Counted from the first letter of the stretch, positions 50,815 to 60,045 are shown. The stretch: 64,000 nucleotides of DNA from Jeotgalibacillus campisalis (GCF_000829515.1 NZ_JXRR01000001.1:372001-436000), one strand, 5' to 3'. Program-made: numbers and translations. The notes: a model not told the origin generated them from the sequence alone.

Positions 50815-50853
50815 AAAAAAAGCTGCCTGCTCCAAAATGGAGAGTCAGGCAGC
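50815..50853 (-). terminator. Terminator of mqo
   Basis: Minus strand: GCTGCCTG...CAGGCAGC with an inner CTCCA/TGGAG stem, then seven T. Confidence 0.9.
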
Positions 50854-50902
50854 CTAATAAATCAAGCTATTTGAGCAGCAAACCTGCGATACTTGTGATC
50901 GA

Positions 50903-52405
50903 TTAGACAGAGCTTTGAGCGATTTCACCCTCAAGTTTGAGTGAACGGGCGGTTGCATGCTGAATTTCCCGAATCAGTTCAGGATTTTCAAGCAGCGTTA
51001 CCCCATAAGATGGAATCATTTCTTTAATTTTAGGCTCCCATTCTTTCATTTGATCCGGGAAGCACCGTTTCAGTACCTCAAGCATAACCGTTACCGAAGT
51101 TGATGCACCCGGTGAAGCCCCGAGTAAGGCAGCAATCGAGCCGTCTGCTGAACTGATGACCTCTGTACCGAATTGAAGCGTACCTTTTCCTGTATCTGTA
51201 TCCTTTATGACCTGTACACGCTGACCAGCTGTAACCAGCTCCCAGTCTTCGCTCTTCGCATTCGGGACAAACTCCCGTAATGCTTCCATTCGTTGTTCTT
51301 TCGAAAGCATCACTTCATTGATCAGATACTTGGTCAGGGACATATTTTTCACTCCGGCCGCTGCCATTGTAAACAGGTTATTCGGTTTGACAGACGTAAC
51401 TAAATCCATGTTCGATCCTGTTTTCAGAAATTTAGGTGAGAATCCGGCATATGGGCCAAAAAATAAAGATGCCTGATTGTCTATGAAACGTGTATCAAGA
51501 TGCGGAACCGACATTGGCGGTGCGCCTACTGGTGCTTTGCCGTAAACTTTCGCGTGATGCTGTTCCACTATTTCCGGTTTTGTACATACAAGAAATAATC
51601 CGCTTACCGGGAATCCCCCGATCGACTTTCCTTCAGGAATGCCTGATTTTTGCAGCAGATGCAGACTTCCTCCGCCTGCTCCAATGAAAACAAATTGGGC
51701 TGTATGATATTCTAACCGGTCATTTTCTAAATCTTGGATCTTTAACTCCCATAACCCATTCTCGGTCCGTTTCACTTCATCGACCTGATGCTGATAATGT
51801 ACGTCCACACCTTCATTTTCCAAATGATTAAATAACTTTCGCGTTAACGCACCGAAGTTCACATCTGTTCCGGAATCGATTTTGGTTGCGGCTATCGGCT
51901 CACTCACCGTGCGGCCTTCCATAATTAAAGGAATCCATTCCTTAAGCTTTTGGGGATCATCAGAAAATTCCATTCCTTCAAATAAAGGATTACCTGAAAG
52001 CGCTTTATATCGATTGTTTAAAAAAGTGACATTCTTTTTCCCCTGGACCAGACTCATATGAGGCAGTGACCGGATAAACTCGTGGGGATTCTGCAGTCTT
52101 TCACGATCAACTAGATAAGACCAGAATTGCTTTGAAACCTGATAGTCTTCATTCACTTTAATCGCTTTGCTAATATCAATAGAGCCATCCGGCTGTTCAT
52201 TTGTATAATTCAATTCGCACAGAGAAGAATGGCCTGTACCCGCATTGTTCCATTCATTAGAGCTTTCTTCACCAGCCCCTCCGAGCCTTTCAAACACCTT
52301 GATATTCCAATCAGGTGCTACCTCTTTCAGCAAAGATGCAAGCGTTGCGCTCATGATGCCCGCGCCAATTAAAATAACGTCTGTTTGATTCTGTCTGTTA
52401 CTCAT
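50903..52405 (-). CDS. mqo: Malate:quinone oxidoreductase
   Basis: 500 residues from ATG at 52405 (AAGGACGG five bases upstream; the longer open frame upstream has no site). FAD-binding [20 protein letters not shown] at the N-terminus, [30 protein letters not shown], and [20 protein letters not shown]. It oxidises malate to oxaloacetate and gives electrons to menaquinone at the membrane; a citric-acid-cycle alternative to NAD malate dehydrogenase. Length equals that of the family. Confidence 0.95.
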   Translation of the reverse strand: MSNRQNQTDVILIGAGIMSATLASLLKEVAPDWNIKVFERLGGAGEESSNEWNNAGTGHSSLCELNYTNEQPDGSIDISKAIKVNEDYQVSKQFWSYLVDRERLQNPHEFIRSLPHMSLVQGKKNVTFLNNRYKALSGNPLFEGMEFSDDPQKLKEWIPLIMEGRTVSEPIAATKIDSGTDVNFGALTRKLFNHLENEGVDVHYQHQVDEVKRTENGLWELKIQDLENDRLEYHTAQFVFIGAGGGSLHLLQKSGIPEGKSIGGFPVSGLFLVCTKPEIVEQHHAKVYGKAPVGAPPMSVPHLDTRFIDNQASLFFGPYAGFSPKFLKTGSNMDLVTSVKPNNLFTMAAAGVKNMSLTKYLINEVMLSKEQRMEALREFVPNAKSEDWELVTAGQRVQVIKDTDTGKGTLQFGTEVISSADGSIAALLGASPGASTSVTVMLEVLKRCFPDQMKEWEPKIKEMIPSYGVTLLENPELIREIQHATARSLKLEGEIAQSSV

Positions 52406-52684
52406 ATTAACCGTCCTTCTCGTATAAGATATGAAAAAAAATGCGGCAGTTTGTTTTCTCTCACTCGCAGGCCGCTCTGTCTTTATAATCAAAATATTCT
52501 ATACACTAGTGTATCACTATGATTAAATTTTTTCCAAATTAAATTCAGGGTGTATGGGGTCTCCACTATTATACCTTATCCTTCAAATAGAGTGACTTAG
52601 CAGGGATCCTTCAATAATTCATAAAGGGACGGTATTATTAATTTACGTTTTAATCGGTTAACTACGCTATTCTATCCCATAACG

Positions 52685-52712
52685 AAAAACTGCCCTCTTT
52701 TTTGAGGACAGC
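52685..52712 (-). terminator. Terminator of the DegV gene
   Basis: Minus strand: CTGTCCTC, AAAAAA loop, GAGGGCAG (one T-G pair), TTTTT. Confidence 0.85.
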
Positions 52713-52739
52713 TTATATCCATACGTTTTAGAACTTGGA

Positions 52740-53609
52740 TCAGACGCTTTTTTCGATAAAAAACATCGAGATCGCACCGAGTCCAACATGAGTACCGACG
52801 GAAGTGCCCATCTGCATCAAATGAATGTCCCCTGTAAATTCCGTTTCTTCCTGCACTTTTTCTTTAAGTGTTTCGGCTACTGTCCGATCAGAGGTGTAAC
52901 CGATAATAATAAACTCTGTTAATTCTTTATCATTTCTCTTGATAAATTCCTGAACATAATGCTTAAGCACCCTTTTTCTTCCTCTTTCTTTTGCAACGAT
53001 GGCTATTTTTCCATCCTTCATCGTCATAACGGGTTTTAGCATGAGAAATTTCCCTATAACAGCGCTTGCATTTGAGATGCGGCCGCTCTTAATTAAGTGG
53101 TTTAAGTCATCAACTGAAAGAAAGTGCTTCACTCTGGTCTTATGGCCTTCAATAAATTTTACAATTTCTTCAAATGTTGCTCCCTGTTCTCTCATTAAGG
53201 CACTTTTAATCAGCAGCCAGCCGCTTCCATGACTCATGCATTTTGAATCAACCACATGAATTTTAACTGGTGAATCAGGCGTTTCTTCATAGAAATAATT
53301 TTTCCCAAGGACAGCAGACTGATAGGAGCCGCTTGTTCCGCTCGACATACTAATGCACAAAACATGTGTACAACCTTCAGCAACGGCTTCCTTGATGATC
53401 TCTACATATTCCGAAGGGCTTGGTGTACCTGTTGTGGGGAATTCTGATAGGTGCTCTAATCGCTCATAGAATTCATTTGGATTAATTTCTACCCGGTCTT
53501 TATAGATCTTTCCTTCAATGTTTATGGTTAATGGAGCTAGACTTATGTTGTATTTCTCTAGCACTTCGTTTGATAAATCACATGTTGAATCTGCCATTAT
53601 TTTTATCAT
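52740..53609 (-). CDS. DegV family fatty-acid-binding protein
   Basis: 289 residues from ATG at 53609 (GGAGGG four bases upstream). IMADSTCDLSNEVLEKYNIS, the fatty-acid carboxylate-binding SMSSGTSGSYQSAV near residue 95, VDSKCMSHGSGWLL, VDDLNHLIKSGRISNASAVI and GTHVGLGAISMFF. DegV/FakB proteins bind free fatty acids and hand them to the kinase FakA, giving acyl-phosphate for membrane lipid synthesis. No fakA gene is adjacent. Confidence 0.9.
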   Translation of the reverse strand: MIKIMADSTCDLSNEVLEKYNISLAPLTINIEGKIYKDRVEINPNEFYERLEHLSEFPTTGTPSPSEYVEIIKEAVAEGCTHVLCISMSSGTSGSYQSAVLGKNYFYEETPDSPVKIHVVDSKCMSHGSGWLLIKSALMREQGATFEEIVKFIEGHKTRVKHFLSVDDLNHLIKSGRISNASAVIGKFLMLKPVMTMKDGKIAIVAKERGRKRVLKHYVQEFIKRNDKELTEFIIIGYTSDRTVAETLKEKVQEETEFTGDIHLMQMGTSVGTHVGLGAISMFFIEKSV

Positions 53610-53717
53610 TTTACCCTCCAGGTTGGTTCTGAGTAACATAAGTATATCCTATTTAGTATCCATAAAGATTTCATTATTCGCACTTTTTAATGAATCCTTT
53701 TACTGACAAGAAATGCA

Positions 53718-53733
53718 TGTTTCACGTGGAACA
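53718..53733 (-). other. parS site 3 (Spo0J/ParB binding site)
   Basis: TGTTTCACGTGGAACA on plus, i.e. TGTTCCACGTGAAACA on minus, an exact match to the consensus. It lies between the DegV gene and the aldehyde dehydrogenase terminator. Confidence 0.92.
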
Positions 53734-53755
53734 CTGCTGCTCTCAAGCATTTTTT

Positions 53756-53801
53756 AAAAAAAGCACTGCAGCGTAACGCAAATCACGTTTTCTGCAGTGC
53801 C
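53756..53801 (-). terminator. Terminator of the aldehyde dehydrogenase gene
   Basis: Minus strand: GCACTGCAG, loop of about 20 bases, CTGCAGTGC, then TTTTTTT. Confidence 0.85.
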
Positions 53802-53834
53802 CTGATTGTTCCGCTTGTTTCAAACTGTGAACGT

Positions 53835-55307
53835 TTATTTTAATTGACTGATAAACGGTCCGTAATCACGCGGAGTATGCTGAACAGACAGCCATTTTAA
53901 TGTAGTGAATTCTTCGAGTACCCACTCTCCGTTGAAGCGTCCGAGACCGGAGTCTTTTTCTCCGCCAAACGGCATATGGGCTTCATCATTAACAGATTGA
54001 TCATTCACATGAATCATTCCTGTATGAATTTTATGGGCAAATGATGTCCCGCGTTCAATATTAGATGAATGAACGGATCCACTTAAACCGTATGGACTCT
54101 CATTGACCATTTGAACCGCTTCTTCTTCGCTGTCGAATGGAATCAGTACAGCTACGGGACCAAATATTTCGTTTTCGGCGATTGGCATCTTGTTTGTTAC
54201 GCCTGTTAAAACCGTTGGCTCCATTACATTTCCATCTGCTTGTCCGCCAAGCTGTATTTTTGCTCCCTGCTCCACACTTGTTTTAACATCTTTCATTATC
54301 CGGTCCACCTGGTCTTTATTAATTAATGGCCCGACATTCGTGGTTTTGTCAGCAGGATCACCGTACTTAAGATTTTTAGCAAGCTCTGTGAATCGCTCAG
54401 CAAATTTTTCATAAATATCTTTATGAACAAAGATCCGGTTTAAGGACATGCAAATTTGACCCTGGTGATAGAATTTTCCAAAGAGAGCAGATTCAACAGC
54501 CTGTTCAATGTCCGCATCATCAAGTACAACAAGTGCATTGTTGCCGCCTAATTCCAGTGCTGTTTTCTTCAGATTCCGGCCGGCAAGTTCTCCGATATGT
54601 CTTCCCACTTCTGTAGAACCAGTGAAAGAAATTAAACGAGGGACAGGATGCGTAACAATTTCATCCCCGATTTCAGATCCTCTTCCCACCACTACATTCA
54701 ACAGTCCTTTGGGCAGACCCGCTGCTTCAAAGATGCTTGCGAAAATAAGTCCGCCTGTAACCGGTGTATCAGTGGCCGGTTTTAAAACGACTGCGTTGCC
54801 TGTTGCAATGGCTGGTGCAATAGAACGAATCGCTAAGTGGAACGGGAAATTCCATGGACTGATAATACCAATCACGCCAAGCGGATTACGGTACACACGA
54901 TTTTCTTTACCCGGCGTTTGGGAAGGCATGATTTTTCCTTCCATATGGTAAGGATAGCCCGTTGCTTCTTTCACAATATTAAGAGAAGCCTGGAATTCAA
55001 CACTTGCTTTCATTACGGTGCTGCCAGCCTCTTTCACCAGCCAGTCGATAATTAGTTCTTTGTTTTCCTCCATCACCGTAACGAGTTTTTCCAATACTGC
55101 CCGTTTGTTCTGAGGAAGCTCCGTTGCCCATTTTTCCTGTGCACGTGCTGCTGCCTCATAAGCCTCATTTAAATCCCCTTTTGCAGCCGATTGAATGGTG
55201 ACTAGTTCTTCGCCATTAAATGGGTTCTTATTCGTCATTGATTTATCGCTGCTGCCTTTTCTCCATTCTCCATCTATATACATTCTTGAAAAATCTGTTT
55301 TTAACAT
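53835..55307 (-). CDS. Aldehyde dehydrogenase (vanillin/benzaldehyde dehydrogenase-like)
   Basis: 490 residues from ATG at 55307 (MLKTDFSRMYIDGEWRKGSS), with AAGGAG ten bases upstream; the longer frame to 55367 lacks a site. IISPWNFPFHLAIRSIAPAI, FTGSTEVGRHIGELAG (NAD), KKTALELGGNNALVVLDDAD (catalytic Glu in ELGGNN) and FYHQGQICMSLNRI (catalytic Cys). It oxidises aldehydes to acids with NAD(P); similarity to YfmT suggests aromatic aldehydes. An inverted repeat at 55465-55492 may control it. Confidence 0.9.
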   Translation of the reverse strand: MLKTDFSRMYIDGEWRKGSSDKSMTNKNPFNGEELVTIQSAAKGDLNEAYEAAARAQEKWATELPQNKRAVLEKLVTVMEENKELIIDWLVKEAGSTVMKASVEFQASLNIVKEATGYPYHMEGKIMPSQTPGKENRVYRNPLGVIGIISPWNFPFHLAIRSIAPAIATGNAVVLKPATDTPVTGGLIFASIFEAAGLPKGLLNVVVGRGSEIGDEIVTHPVPRLISFTGSTEVGRHIGELAGRNLKKTALELGGNNALVVLDDADIEQAVESALFGKFYHQGQICMSLNRIFVHKDIYEKFAERFTELAKNLKYGDPADKTTNVGPLINKDQVDRIMKDVKTSVEQGAKIQLGGQADGNVMEPTVLTGVTNKMPIAENEIFGPVAVLIPFDSEEEAVQMVNESPYGLSGSVHSSNIERGTSFAHKIHTGMIHVNDQSVNDEAHMPFGGEKDSGLGRFNGEWVLEEFTTLKWLSVQHTPRDYGPFISQLK

Positions 55308-55464
55308 ACTTAAAACGCTCCTTTTTATTGAAGTACCGTTCTTGCAGGACTGTTTATTCATCTGCATTAAATATCTTGTATATGATATTGCTCTTTAATC
55401 AACCTATTTAACTAAAATACCCTCCTCAAAAAGCCTCAAACGTTTAAGAGAACATTAGAAAATC

Positions 55465-55492
55465 TATACGTGTCCTGTTTCACACACGTATA
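55465..55492. promoter_or_regulatory. Perfect inverted repeat upstream of the aldehyde dehydrogenase
   Basis: TATACGTGT (55465-55473), ten-base spacer, ACACGTATA (55484-55492). A regulator operator in the gap between the leftward dehydrogenase (start 55307) and a small rightward ORF (55559). No adjacent regulator gene. Confidence 0.55.
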
Positions 55493-55558
55493 CGCTTAGA
55501 CGGTTGTTTGATATAATTTACAGAATATTAATTCATTTCAAAGGAGCTGCCCTCGCCT

Positions 55559-55618
55559 ATGAGGAAATATGCTGTACTCACTGTGATCATAATTGGGGGA
55601 TTATATTTGATGTTATGA
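55559..55618 (+). CDS. Candidate 19-residue membrane peptide
   Basis: ATG at 55559 follows AAAGGAG by 12 bases; the frame MRKYAVLTVIIIGGLYLML ends in TGA. It is a charged start and one hydrophobic segment, like Bacillus small membrane peptides, or the truncated start of a membrane protein. Only the ribosome binding site and the membrane pattern support it. Confidence 0.35.
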   Translation: MRKYAVLTVIIIGGLYLML

Positions 55619-55676
55619 CAAGAAGACAGAGAGCGTAGGGATTACAGAATAAAACCAATAGAATATGAATCAACTT

Positions 55677-55704
55677 AAGGCTGGGACAACAATGTCACAG
55701 CCTT
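55677..55704. repeat. Dispersed repeat hairpin, copy C
   Basis: AAGGCTGGGACA, loop ACAA, TGTCACAGCCTT: the same 12-bp stem/4-base loop pattern as the hairpin ends of copies A and B (one mismatch). The GC-rich core is missing here. Confidence 0.65.
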
Positions 55705-55921
55705 CTAAATTTGGTTTACTCAAAATTGTTCAGAATTGAACCCCGTATCTCGAATAGCTCATCGTGAAAGGATTCTGCCATTTTAATATATTTTGCATCG
55801 AGTTCTTTTGGGGTTATATTCCAATAAAAATAGCACCCTTATCTACACACAATATCACGTATAAATTAAGGTGCTATCCAGATTTAAATGTCAATATTAT
55901 AAATTCTTTAATACCATTCTC
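55705..55921. other. Non-coding/decayed stretch with terminator hairpin
   Basis: Contains, on the minus strand, a hairpin at about 55828-55878 (ATAGCACC...GGTGCTAT then TTTTTATT) that would end the FhuF-like remnant transcript, and further left a ~37-codon open piece ending at 55716 (KELDAKYIKMAESFHDELFE) that has no start or site and may be a gene fragment. Confidence 0.5.
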
Positions 55922-56122
55922 TCAACCCAACGGACAGTTCCCGCAATAGGGCTGCTCCTGTCCTTCTTTTAATTGATAAAGACGGCAGCAGGTTTCTCTA
56001 ACCGGTTTCCGCTACTCTTTCTGTAAAAGCAACAGCTAACGGGTCAATTGATACCATCAATATCGACACAAGTGCACTTACCGCAAGAAAGAATAACTTC
56101 TGCATGAGTAAGACTTAGCCAT
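55922..56122 (-). pseudogene. Remnant with FhuF-like C-terminal iron-sulfur motif
   Basis: The last 22 codons before TGA at 55922 encode ETCCRLYQLKEGQEQPYCGN followed by CPLG, the Cys-Cys...Cys-x2-Cys ligand pattern at the C-terminus of FhuF-type ferric-siderophore reductases. Upstream the frame is broken: a start with perfect AGGAGG (ATG at 56122) gives only 14 codons; the next frame (ATG 56105) encodes MQKLFFLAVSALVSILMVSI followed by DPLAVAFTERVAETG and stops at 55998. A one-base shift joins TERVAET to VRETCCRL. It is thus a truncated, frameshifted gene. The link to FhuF rests on the cysteine pattern only. Confidence 0.5.
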
Positions 56123-56272
56123 TTATTTTCCTCCTTTCGATTAAATTAATTTCAAAACAATACCATCTATTACACGCACTTTAATTAACCCATAAAAACG
56201 CTAAACTTAAGACCTGGAAGTAAAGAGAACACCACAGAATAAAAATCTCCCCGTCTCTTCTTATTATCGCTT

Positions 56273-56863
56273 TTAATCCGCTGCTCCACCAAACTCTTTT
56301 CCCGAAACCTTTCTCATGGCTTCACAAAATTCTTCCCATTCAGCAGGAAAAAGATTATGACCGGATTTGGTTATATTTCTTCCTGTTCTAACCACTTCCA
56401 CAAACCAGCTTGTCCCATCGAGTACATCCATATTATATTTAGCCCGCCAATTCAGTAAATTTATCGGTTTAAGCATTTCCAGCACCTTGCGGCTATCTGT
56501 TTCACGAAACGTTTTCTCGAATTCCTCTACCTCACCACACGCCGTACTGCTCCACGTCACTTTATTCGTATCAAAACAAATTTCTATGTTATAGAAACCT
56601 TGACGGAATCCTCCTACAGAAGTTTTAATCCCTCTAATCTTTTCATAGGCAGAATCGATTGCTTGTTCTTTGGTCCACTCATGCCCACAGCTTTTGCAAT
56701 AAAAATGGTAAGCTGTTTGGGGAGCAGTAGATCCTCCGTGTTTGATTAACCCCTCTTTGACCCGCTGAAAAGCGCTCGGCGTGAGGTCACCGTATAAAAT
56801 AGGAATCGTCGTTTTTGCCTCGCATGAAGGGCATTGTCTTACATTAATCGCGATTATAATCAT
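56273..56863 (-). CDS. Zinc-ribbon protein of unknown function
   Basis: 196 residues. The N-terminus has a split zinc ribbon: RQCPSCEAKTTIPILYGDLT (CxxC near 10-13) and FYCKSCGHEWTKEQAI (CxxC near 55-58). The remaining 130 residues are mixed and contain EICFDTNKVTWSSTACGEVE and LLNWRAKYNMDVLDGTSWFV. The ATG at 56863 has AAGGGA directly adjacent, so the true start may be slightly different. It follows a ribokinase remnant, suggesting a region that has lost genes. No function recognised. Confidence 0.65.
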   Translation of the reverse strand: MIIIAINVRQCPSCEAKTTIPILYGDLTPSAFQRVKEGLIKHGGSTAPQTAYHFYCKSCGHEWTKEQAIDSAYEKIRGIKTSVGGFRQGFYNIEICFDTNKVTWSSTACGEVEEFEKTFRETDSRKVLEMLKPINLLNWRAKYNMDVLDGTSWFVEVVRTGRNITKSGHNLFPAEWEEFCEAMRKVSGKEFGGAAD

Positions 56864-56882
56864 TCCCTTGATTTTATTTGTG

Positions 56883-57139
56883 CTAATCCAAATCCTTCAA
56901 GTAAGGCATTCCTTCCTGAGCTCCCAGCGTCTTAATCGACATACTCGCAGCTTTTACAGATTTTTCAACCTTGCCAACCATTCTTACGTTACCAACGAGT
57001 CTGGCGGCTGCTACAGCTTGATTTGCTCCTTTCCCGCCAAAAACCGTAAACCTGTACCTGAAATGGTTTCTCCCGGAATAGGAAATCTCTTAGCTTCGGT
57101 TACCATGTCTATATTTAAACTGCCTGCTACTGTTATCAT
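56883..57139 (-). pseudogene. rbsK: Ribokinase remnant with frameshift and large internal deletion
   Basis: ATG at 57139 (AGGAG seven bases upstream) starts MITVAGSLNIDMVTEAKRFP, then IPGETISGTGLRFL, a clear ribokinase N-terminus. After a one-base loss the next frame gives GGKGANQAVAAARLVGNVRM, the sugar-binding segment. It is then joined directly to VKAASMSIKTLGAQEGMPYL, the C-terminus of ribokinase; about 220 central residues, including the catalytic GAGD region, are gone. Its preserved start and site suggest it was once an intact gene. Related loss: the sugar permease remnant at 39.6 kb. Confidence 0.85.
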
Positions 57140-57555
57140 TTGACCACTCCTGTGCAATAATCGTCCAGCGTTAATTTATATTAAATAGAAGACAATGTGT
57201 GTAAGTATATAGTGTGAACACGGGCGCTTGTATACATTGATCAAACGGAGTAATTCACCCAATAATTGTCACTCATTCATTAAATAAATTCTTTCTACGT
57301 ATCCTCTTATACGTTTCCATAACAAATAGGATCACAAAAATAACCCGGTGGGTTGGTCCTCTTTAGAACTTATACTATTTTTACGCAGATTAATAAAAAA
57401 AGAGCCACTGAACCTATGTATTCTTAATATTGCCATAAAACTAATTGGTATGGAGGCTGTATCTTCTTCTGACCATCGATTTACAAGATCTTATTTTTTG
57501 TAAGAAGAAGTGTTTGACATCCCCTTCTTACATCCCTTTTCGTCTTTACTGAAGA
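57140..57555. other. Non-coding region between ribokinase remnant and coat-like gene
   Basis: About 415 bases, AT-rich. A hairpin with arms GTAAGAAG and CTTCTTAC lies at about 57500-57531 near the end of the coat-like gene; it lacks a T-run on the minus strand, so terminator function is uncertain. No ORF with a ribosome binding site was found. Confidence 0.5.
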
Positions 57556-57954
57556 TTACTCGTACTTTTTCTTCAAACCATATTTATATTCGGGTTTTTC
57601 ATTTCTCTTCCCCTTCTTTTTCTTACAGGTGCACTTACGGGGTTGCGTTTTCTCTTTACAATTACCGTGCACATTCTGGTGACTTTTTTTCTTGTTGTCT
57701 ACAGAGTCCATATGATGATGGTCCTCTAACTTCTTTAACTCTCTGTAGTCCACAGATATCTCTTCTACAAACTCCTTTTCCTCTTCCTTCCACTCTCTTT
57801 TCAGGTTGTCGTGCACTTCTATTTTTTTACAATGATCTTCGTGGTCAGTTATTTTGCAGCATTCGCAAATCCATTTCCCCTCGCATTTCCAGGAATGTTT
57901 TTCCTGATAACACTTGCACAATAAGCGAATTTCAATGTTTCTTCTGCTCACCAC
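57556..57954 (-). CDS. Cys/Lys-rich, spore-coat-like protein
   Basis: 132 residues (131 if the second GTG, 57951, is the start; GAGGTG precedes both). Very high Lys, Glu, His and Cys: LLCKCYQEKHSWKCEGKWIC, then ECCKITDHEDHCKK near the N-terminus and HGNCKEKTQPRKCTCKKKKG near the C-terminus. Ten or so cysteines and basic runs (GKRNEKPEYKYGLKKKYE) recall coat and exosporium proteins that cross-link during spore assembly. No signal peptide. Location next to SPOCS-like genes supports this. No enzymatic motif. Confidence 0.65.
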   Translation of the reverse strand: MVSRRNIEIRLLCKCYQEKHSWKCEGKWICECCKITDHEDHCKKIEVHDNLKREWKEEEKEFVEEISVDYRELKKLEDHHHMDSVDNKKKSHQNVHGNCKEKTQPRKCTCKKKKGKRNEKPEYKYGLKKKYE

Positions 57955-58189
57955 TATTCACCTCATTCCTCTTAAAAGTGTTTAGGATGTACAGTCGATC
58001 TGTAACATTGCTATGCTATTTCCTCTATTCATTCCATACACTATTGCCTGCTAATAGCAGAAATGAGGGCCCTAGATAATGTTTGATAAACCAACTCCTT
58101 ATATTAGGATATTAAATAAATTGAGAATAGTATGGATAGATGAACTGGATCACCTATCCATTTTTTTAGAATTCAGATTAAATGAATAC

Positions 58190-59122
58190 TCAGCCTAGAC
58201 GAACTTGCTGAGACTGCAACAAGTTTAGCGTGATATCTATAATCATTTTTTCTGATAAATCGCTGATTACCAAGGGATGTGGTTTTTTATGTTTTTTTTC
58301 CTTATCACATTTTTTTTCATATTCCATAATCTCTTCCGTAAGAATCTCTGATAATTCACTAAATGATTTTTCGCTTAAATTATGCAGTTCTATGTCTCTT
58401 GCCGATTTCCCGCCATGTCCCTTATCTTGGTCTTCACATTCCAGGCTTTCCTGAAGTACGACTTCCACAGTAAATTCTTTTTTTTCATCGCTTGAACGTT
58501 CTTCTTTTAAAACATTCCTTGTTATCAGCTCATCTATTTCAAGAATTTCAGCTTTAACAAGCTCACAATAAGGCAACTCATTAAAATATTCTGTACTGAC
58601 TTGTTGAATATGCGAGCGATCATTTCCAAGTAGCTGATCTTTCTCAGAAAAACCCTTCTTCTGTTGCTCCAAAGAATAACTAAACTCTTCCTTCGAATTA
58701 GTTGAAGGGCCAATAGGAGACACAATAAATCCATCTATTTGTGCGACACATTCAAAAGGTACCTCAGCAGTCAGTGATCTTATTGCAGATCGTACTTCCT
58801 TGCACTTTTCCGTTGGGTTTGCAGCATACTGAATATTCTTCCTCACAAAGCCTGCAATAAAGAGATGACCTTCTGAAGCCCCATCCCGGTAAACGAGGCG
58901 GCACTGAGTTAAGTAAAGATGTTTATTAATTTCATTAATTTCAAGTACTTCTTCCCCCTTTGGAAATGAAATCTTTGAATGTACCGGAATTTCCACTTTC
59001 ACCTTCTGCAGAAGCACTGGAATTTTAACAATGACTCCTTTTGATTCAGATGCAGATGGCTGAAGGATTTCTGCCTTGCATTTATGTGCGGATGCTGTTC
59101 TTGGATATGGTTCAACAGACAT
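58190..59122 (-). CDS. SPOCS/DUF3794-like spore protein with acidic insert, paralogue 1
   Basis: 310 residues from ATG at 59122 (GGGGGGT before it). The N-terminal two thirds is paralogous to the gene at 59251-60045: VKIPVLLQKVKVEIPVHSKI, LYLTQCRLVYRDG, GHLFIAGFVRKNIQYAANPT, VPFECVAQIDGFIVSPIGP and STEYFNELPYCELVKAEILE. Before the shared C-terminus LSEKMIIDITLNLLQSQQVR lies an extra charged segment of about 90 residues (EECDQD/KHKK-rich). The repeated beta elements resemble the SPOCS (DUF3794) domain of spore assembly proteins such as SipL/CsxC. A tandem duplication with an acidic insert. Confidence 0.7.
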   Translation of the reverse strand: MSVEPYPRTASAHKCKAEILQPSASESKGVIVKIPVLLQKVKVEIPVHSKISFPKGEEVLEINEINKHLYLTQCRLVYRDGASEGHLFIAGFVRKNIQYAANPTEKCKEVRSAIRSLTAEVPFECVAQIDGFIVSPIGPSTNSKEEFSYSLEQQKKGFSEKDQLLGNDRSHIQQVSTEYFNELPYCELVKAEILEIDELITRNVLKEERSSDEKKEFTVEVVLQESLECEDQDKGHGGKSARDIELHNLSEKSFSELSEILTEEIMEYEKKCDKEKKHKKPHPLVISDLSEKMIIDITLNLLQSQQVRLG

Positions 59123-59250
59123 GAAGTTACCCCCCTGCTTTAAATTGTACATTTCATACTATGCAGCATTCGGTTAACTGGCTAGGTTTCTTTTCTGAAT
59201 AAAAGCAAAAAAAGAGAAGAGCTCCATGCTCTTCTCCTGATGAATAAAGA

Positions 59251-60045
59251 TTATTCACCTTCTTGGTCGTATACACCTAATGAATTAACGCGAACTTGCT
59301 GCAATTGAAGTACTTTAAGTCTAAGATCCAATACCATTTTTTCAGACAATCTTGTAAATGTGCCTTCACCTACAACAAATTCATTGTCATTTGCAAAAGG
59401 ATTTCGGTTCAAGGACTCATCAAATTCAATAATATCCGCACGGACGAGCTCACAATATGGAAGTTCATTAAAGTACTCTGTGCTTGTTTGGTGGAATTGA
59501 GAAAGATCTGTTCCATCTAATCGATCTTTACGGGCAAAATCTCTGCCATTTGGAAGCTGCTGAGAAATTAAATAACCAAACTCATCCCGAAAATCTGTGT
59601 AAGGTCCTACAGGCAAGTTCATGAACCCATCTATTTCTGCTACGCAATCGAAAGGCACCTCGACTGTTAGAGATCTAAGTTGAGAAAGAATTTCTCCAGC
59701 AGCGTCCACTACAGGATTTGCAGCGTACTGAATGTTTTTTCGAACGAATCCACTAATAAATAACTTTGCTTTGTAGTCACTTGGACATTGTCCTTTATGA
59801 ACAGCTCTGTTAAGAAGACGGCATTGAGTAAGGTATGTGCGTTTTTTGATAGTCTTAATTTCAAGAACTGCTTCACCTTCTGGAAATTCAATTTCAGCGT
59901 GCATCGGAATTTGAATAGACACTTCTTGCAGTAACACCGGGACTTTAATAATTGGATCCGCATACTTTGAGATGGAATGCGGTGTAACGTTTTCTGCATC
60001 ACAATGGTTTGCAGACGTTGTTCTTCTGAATGGGTTTACAGACAT
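59251..60045 (-). CDS. SPOCS/DUF3794-like spore protein, paralogue 2
   Basis: 264 residues. VPVLLQEVSIQIPMHAEIEF, TYLTQCRLLNRAV, KLFISGFVRKNIQYAANPVV, VPFDCVAEIDGFMNLPVGP, STEYFNELPYCELVRADIIE and LSEKMVLDLRLKVLQLQQVR. The cysteines TQCR, FDCVAE and YCELV are shared with paralogue 1. AGGAGG supports ATG at 60045. The domain is found in proteins that bridge coat/exosporium layers; here no peptidoglycan-binding module is present. It is divergent from the 60378 gene. Confidence 0.75.
   Translation of the reverse strand: MSVNPFRRTTSANHCDAENVTPHSISKYADPIIKVPVLLQEVSIQIPMHAEIEFPEGEAVLEIKTIKKRTYLTQCRLLNRAVHKGQCPSDYKAKLFISGFVRKNIQYAANPVVDAAGEILSQLRSLTVEVPFDCVAEIDGFMNLPVGPYTDFRDEFGYLISQQLPNGRDFARKDRLDGTDLSQFHQTSTEYFNELPYCELVRADIIEFDESLNRNPFANDNEFVVGEGTFTRLSEKMVLDLRLKVLQLQQVRVNSLGVYDQEGE

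Noticed and set aside
57556-58079. Plus-strand Phe/Ser-rich frame 57510-58079.
   Set aside because: Complement of a Lys/Glu-rich gene, which yields such frames; no start site.
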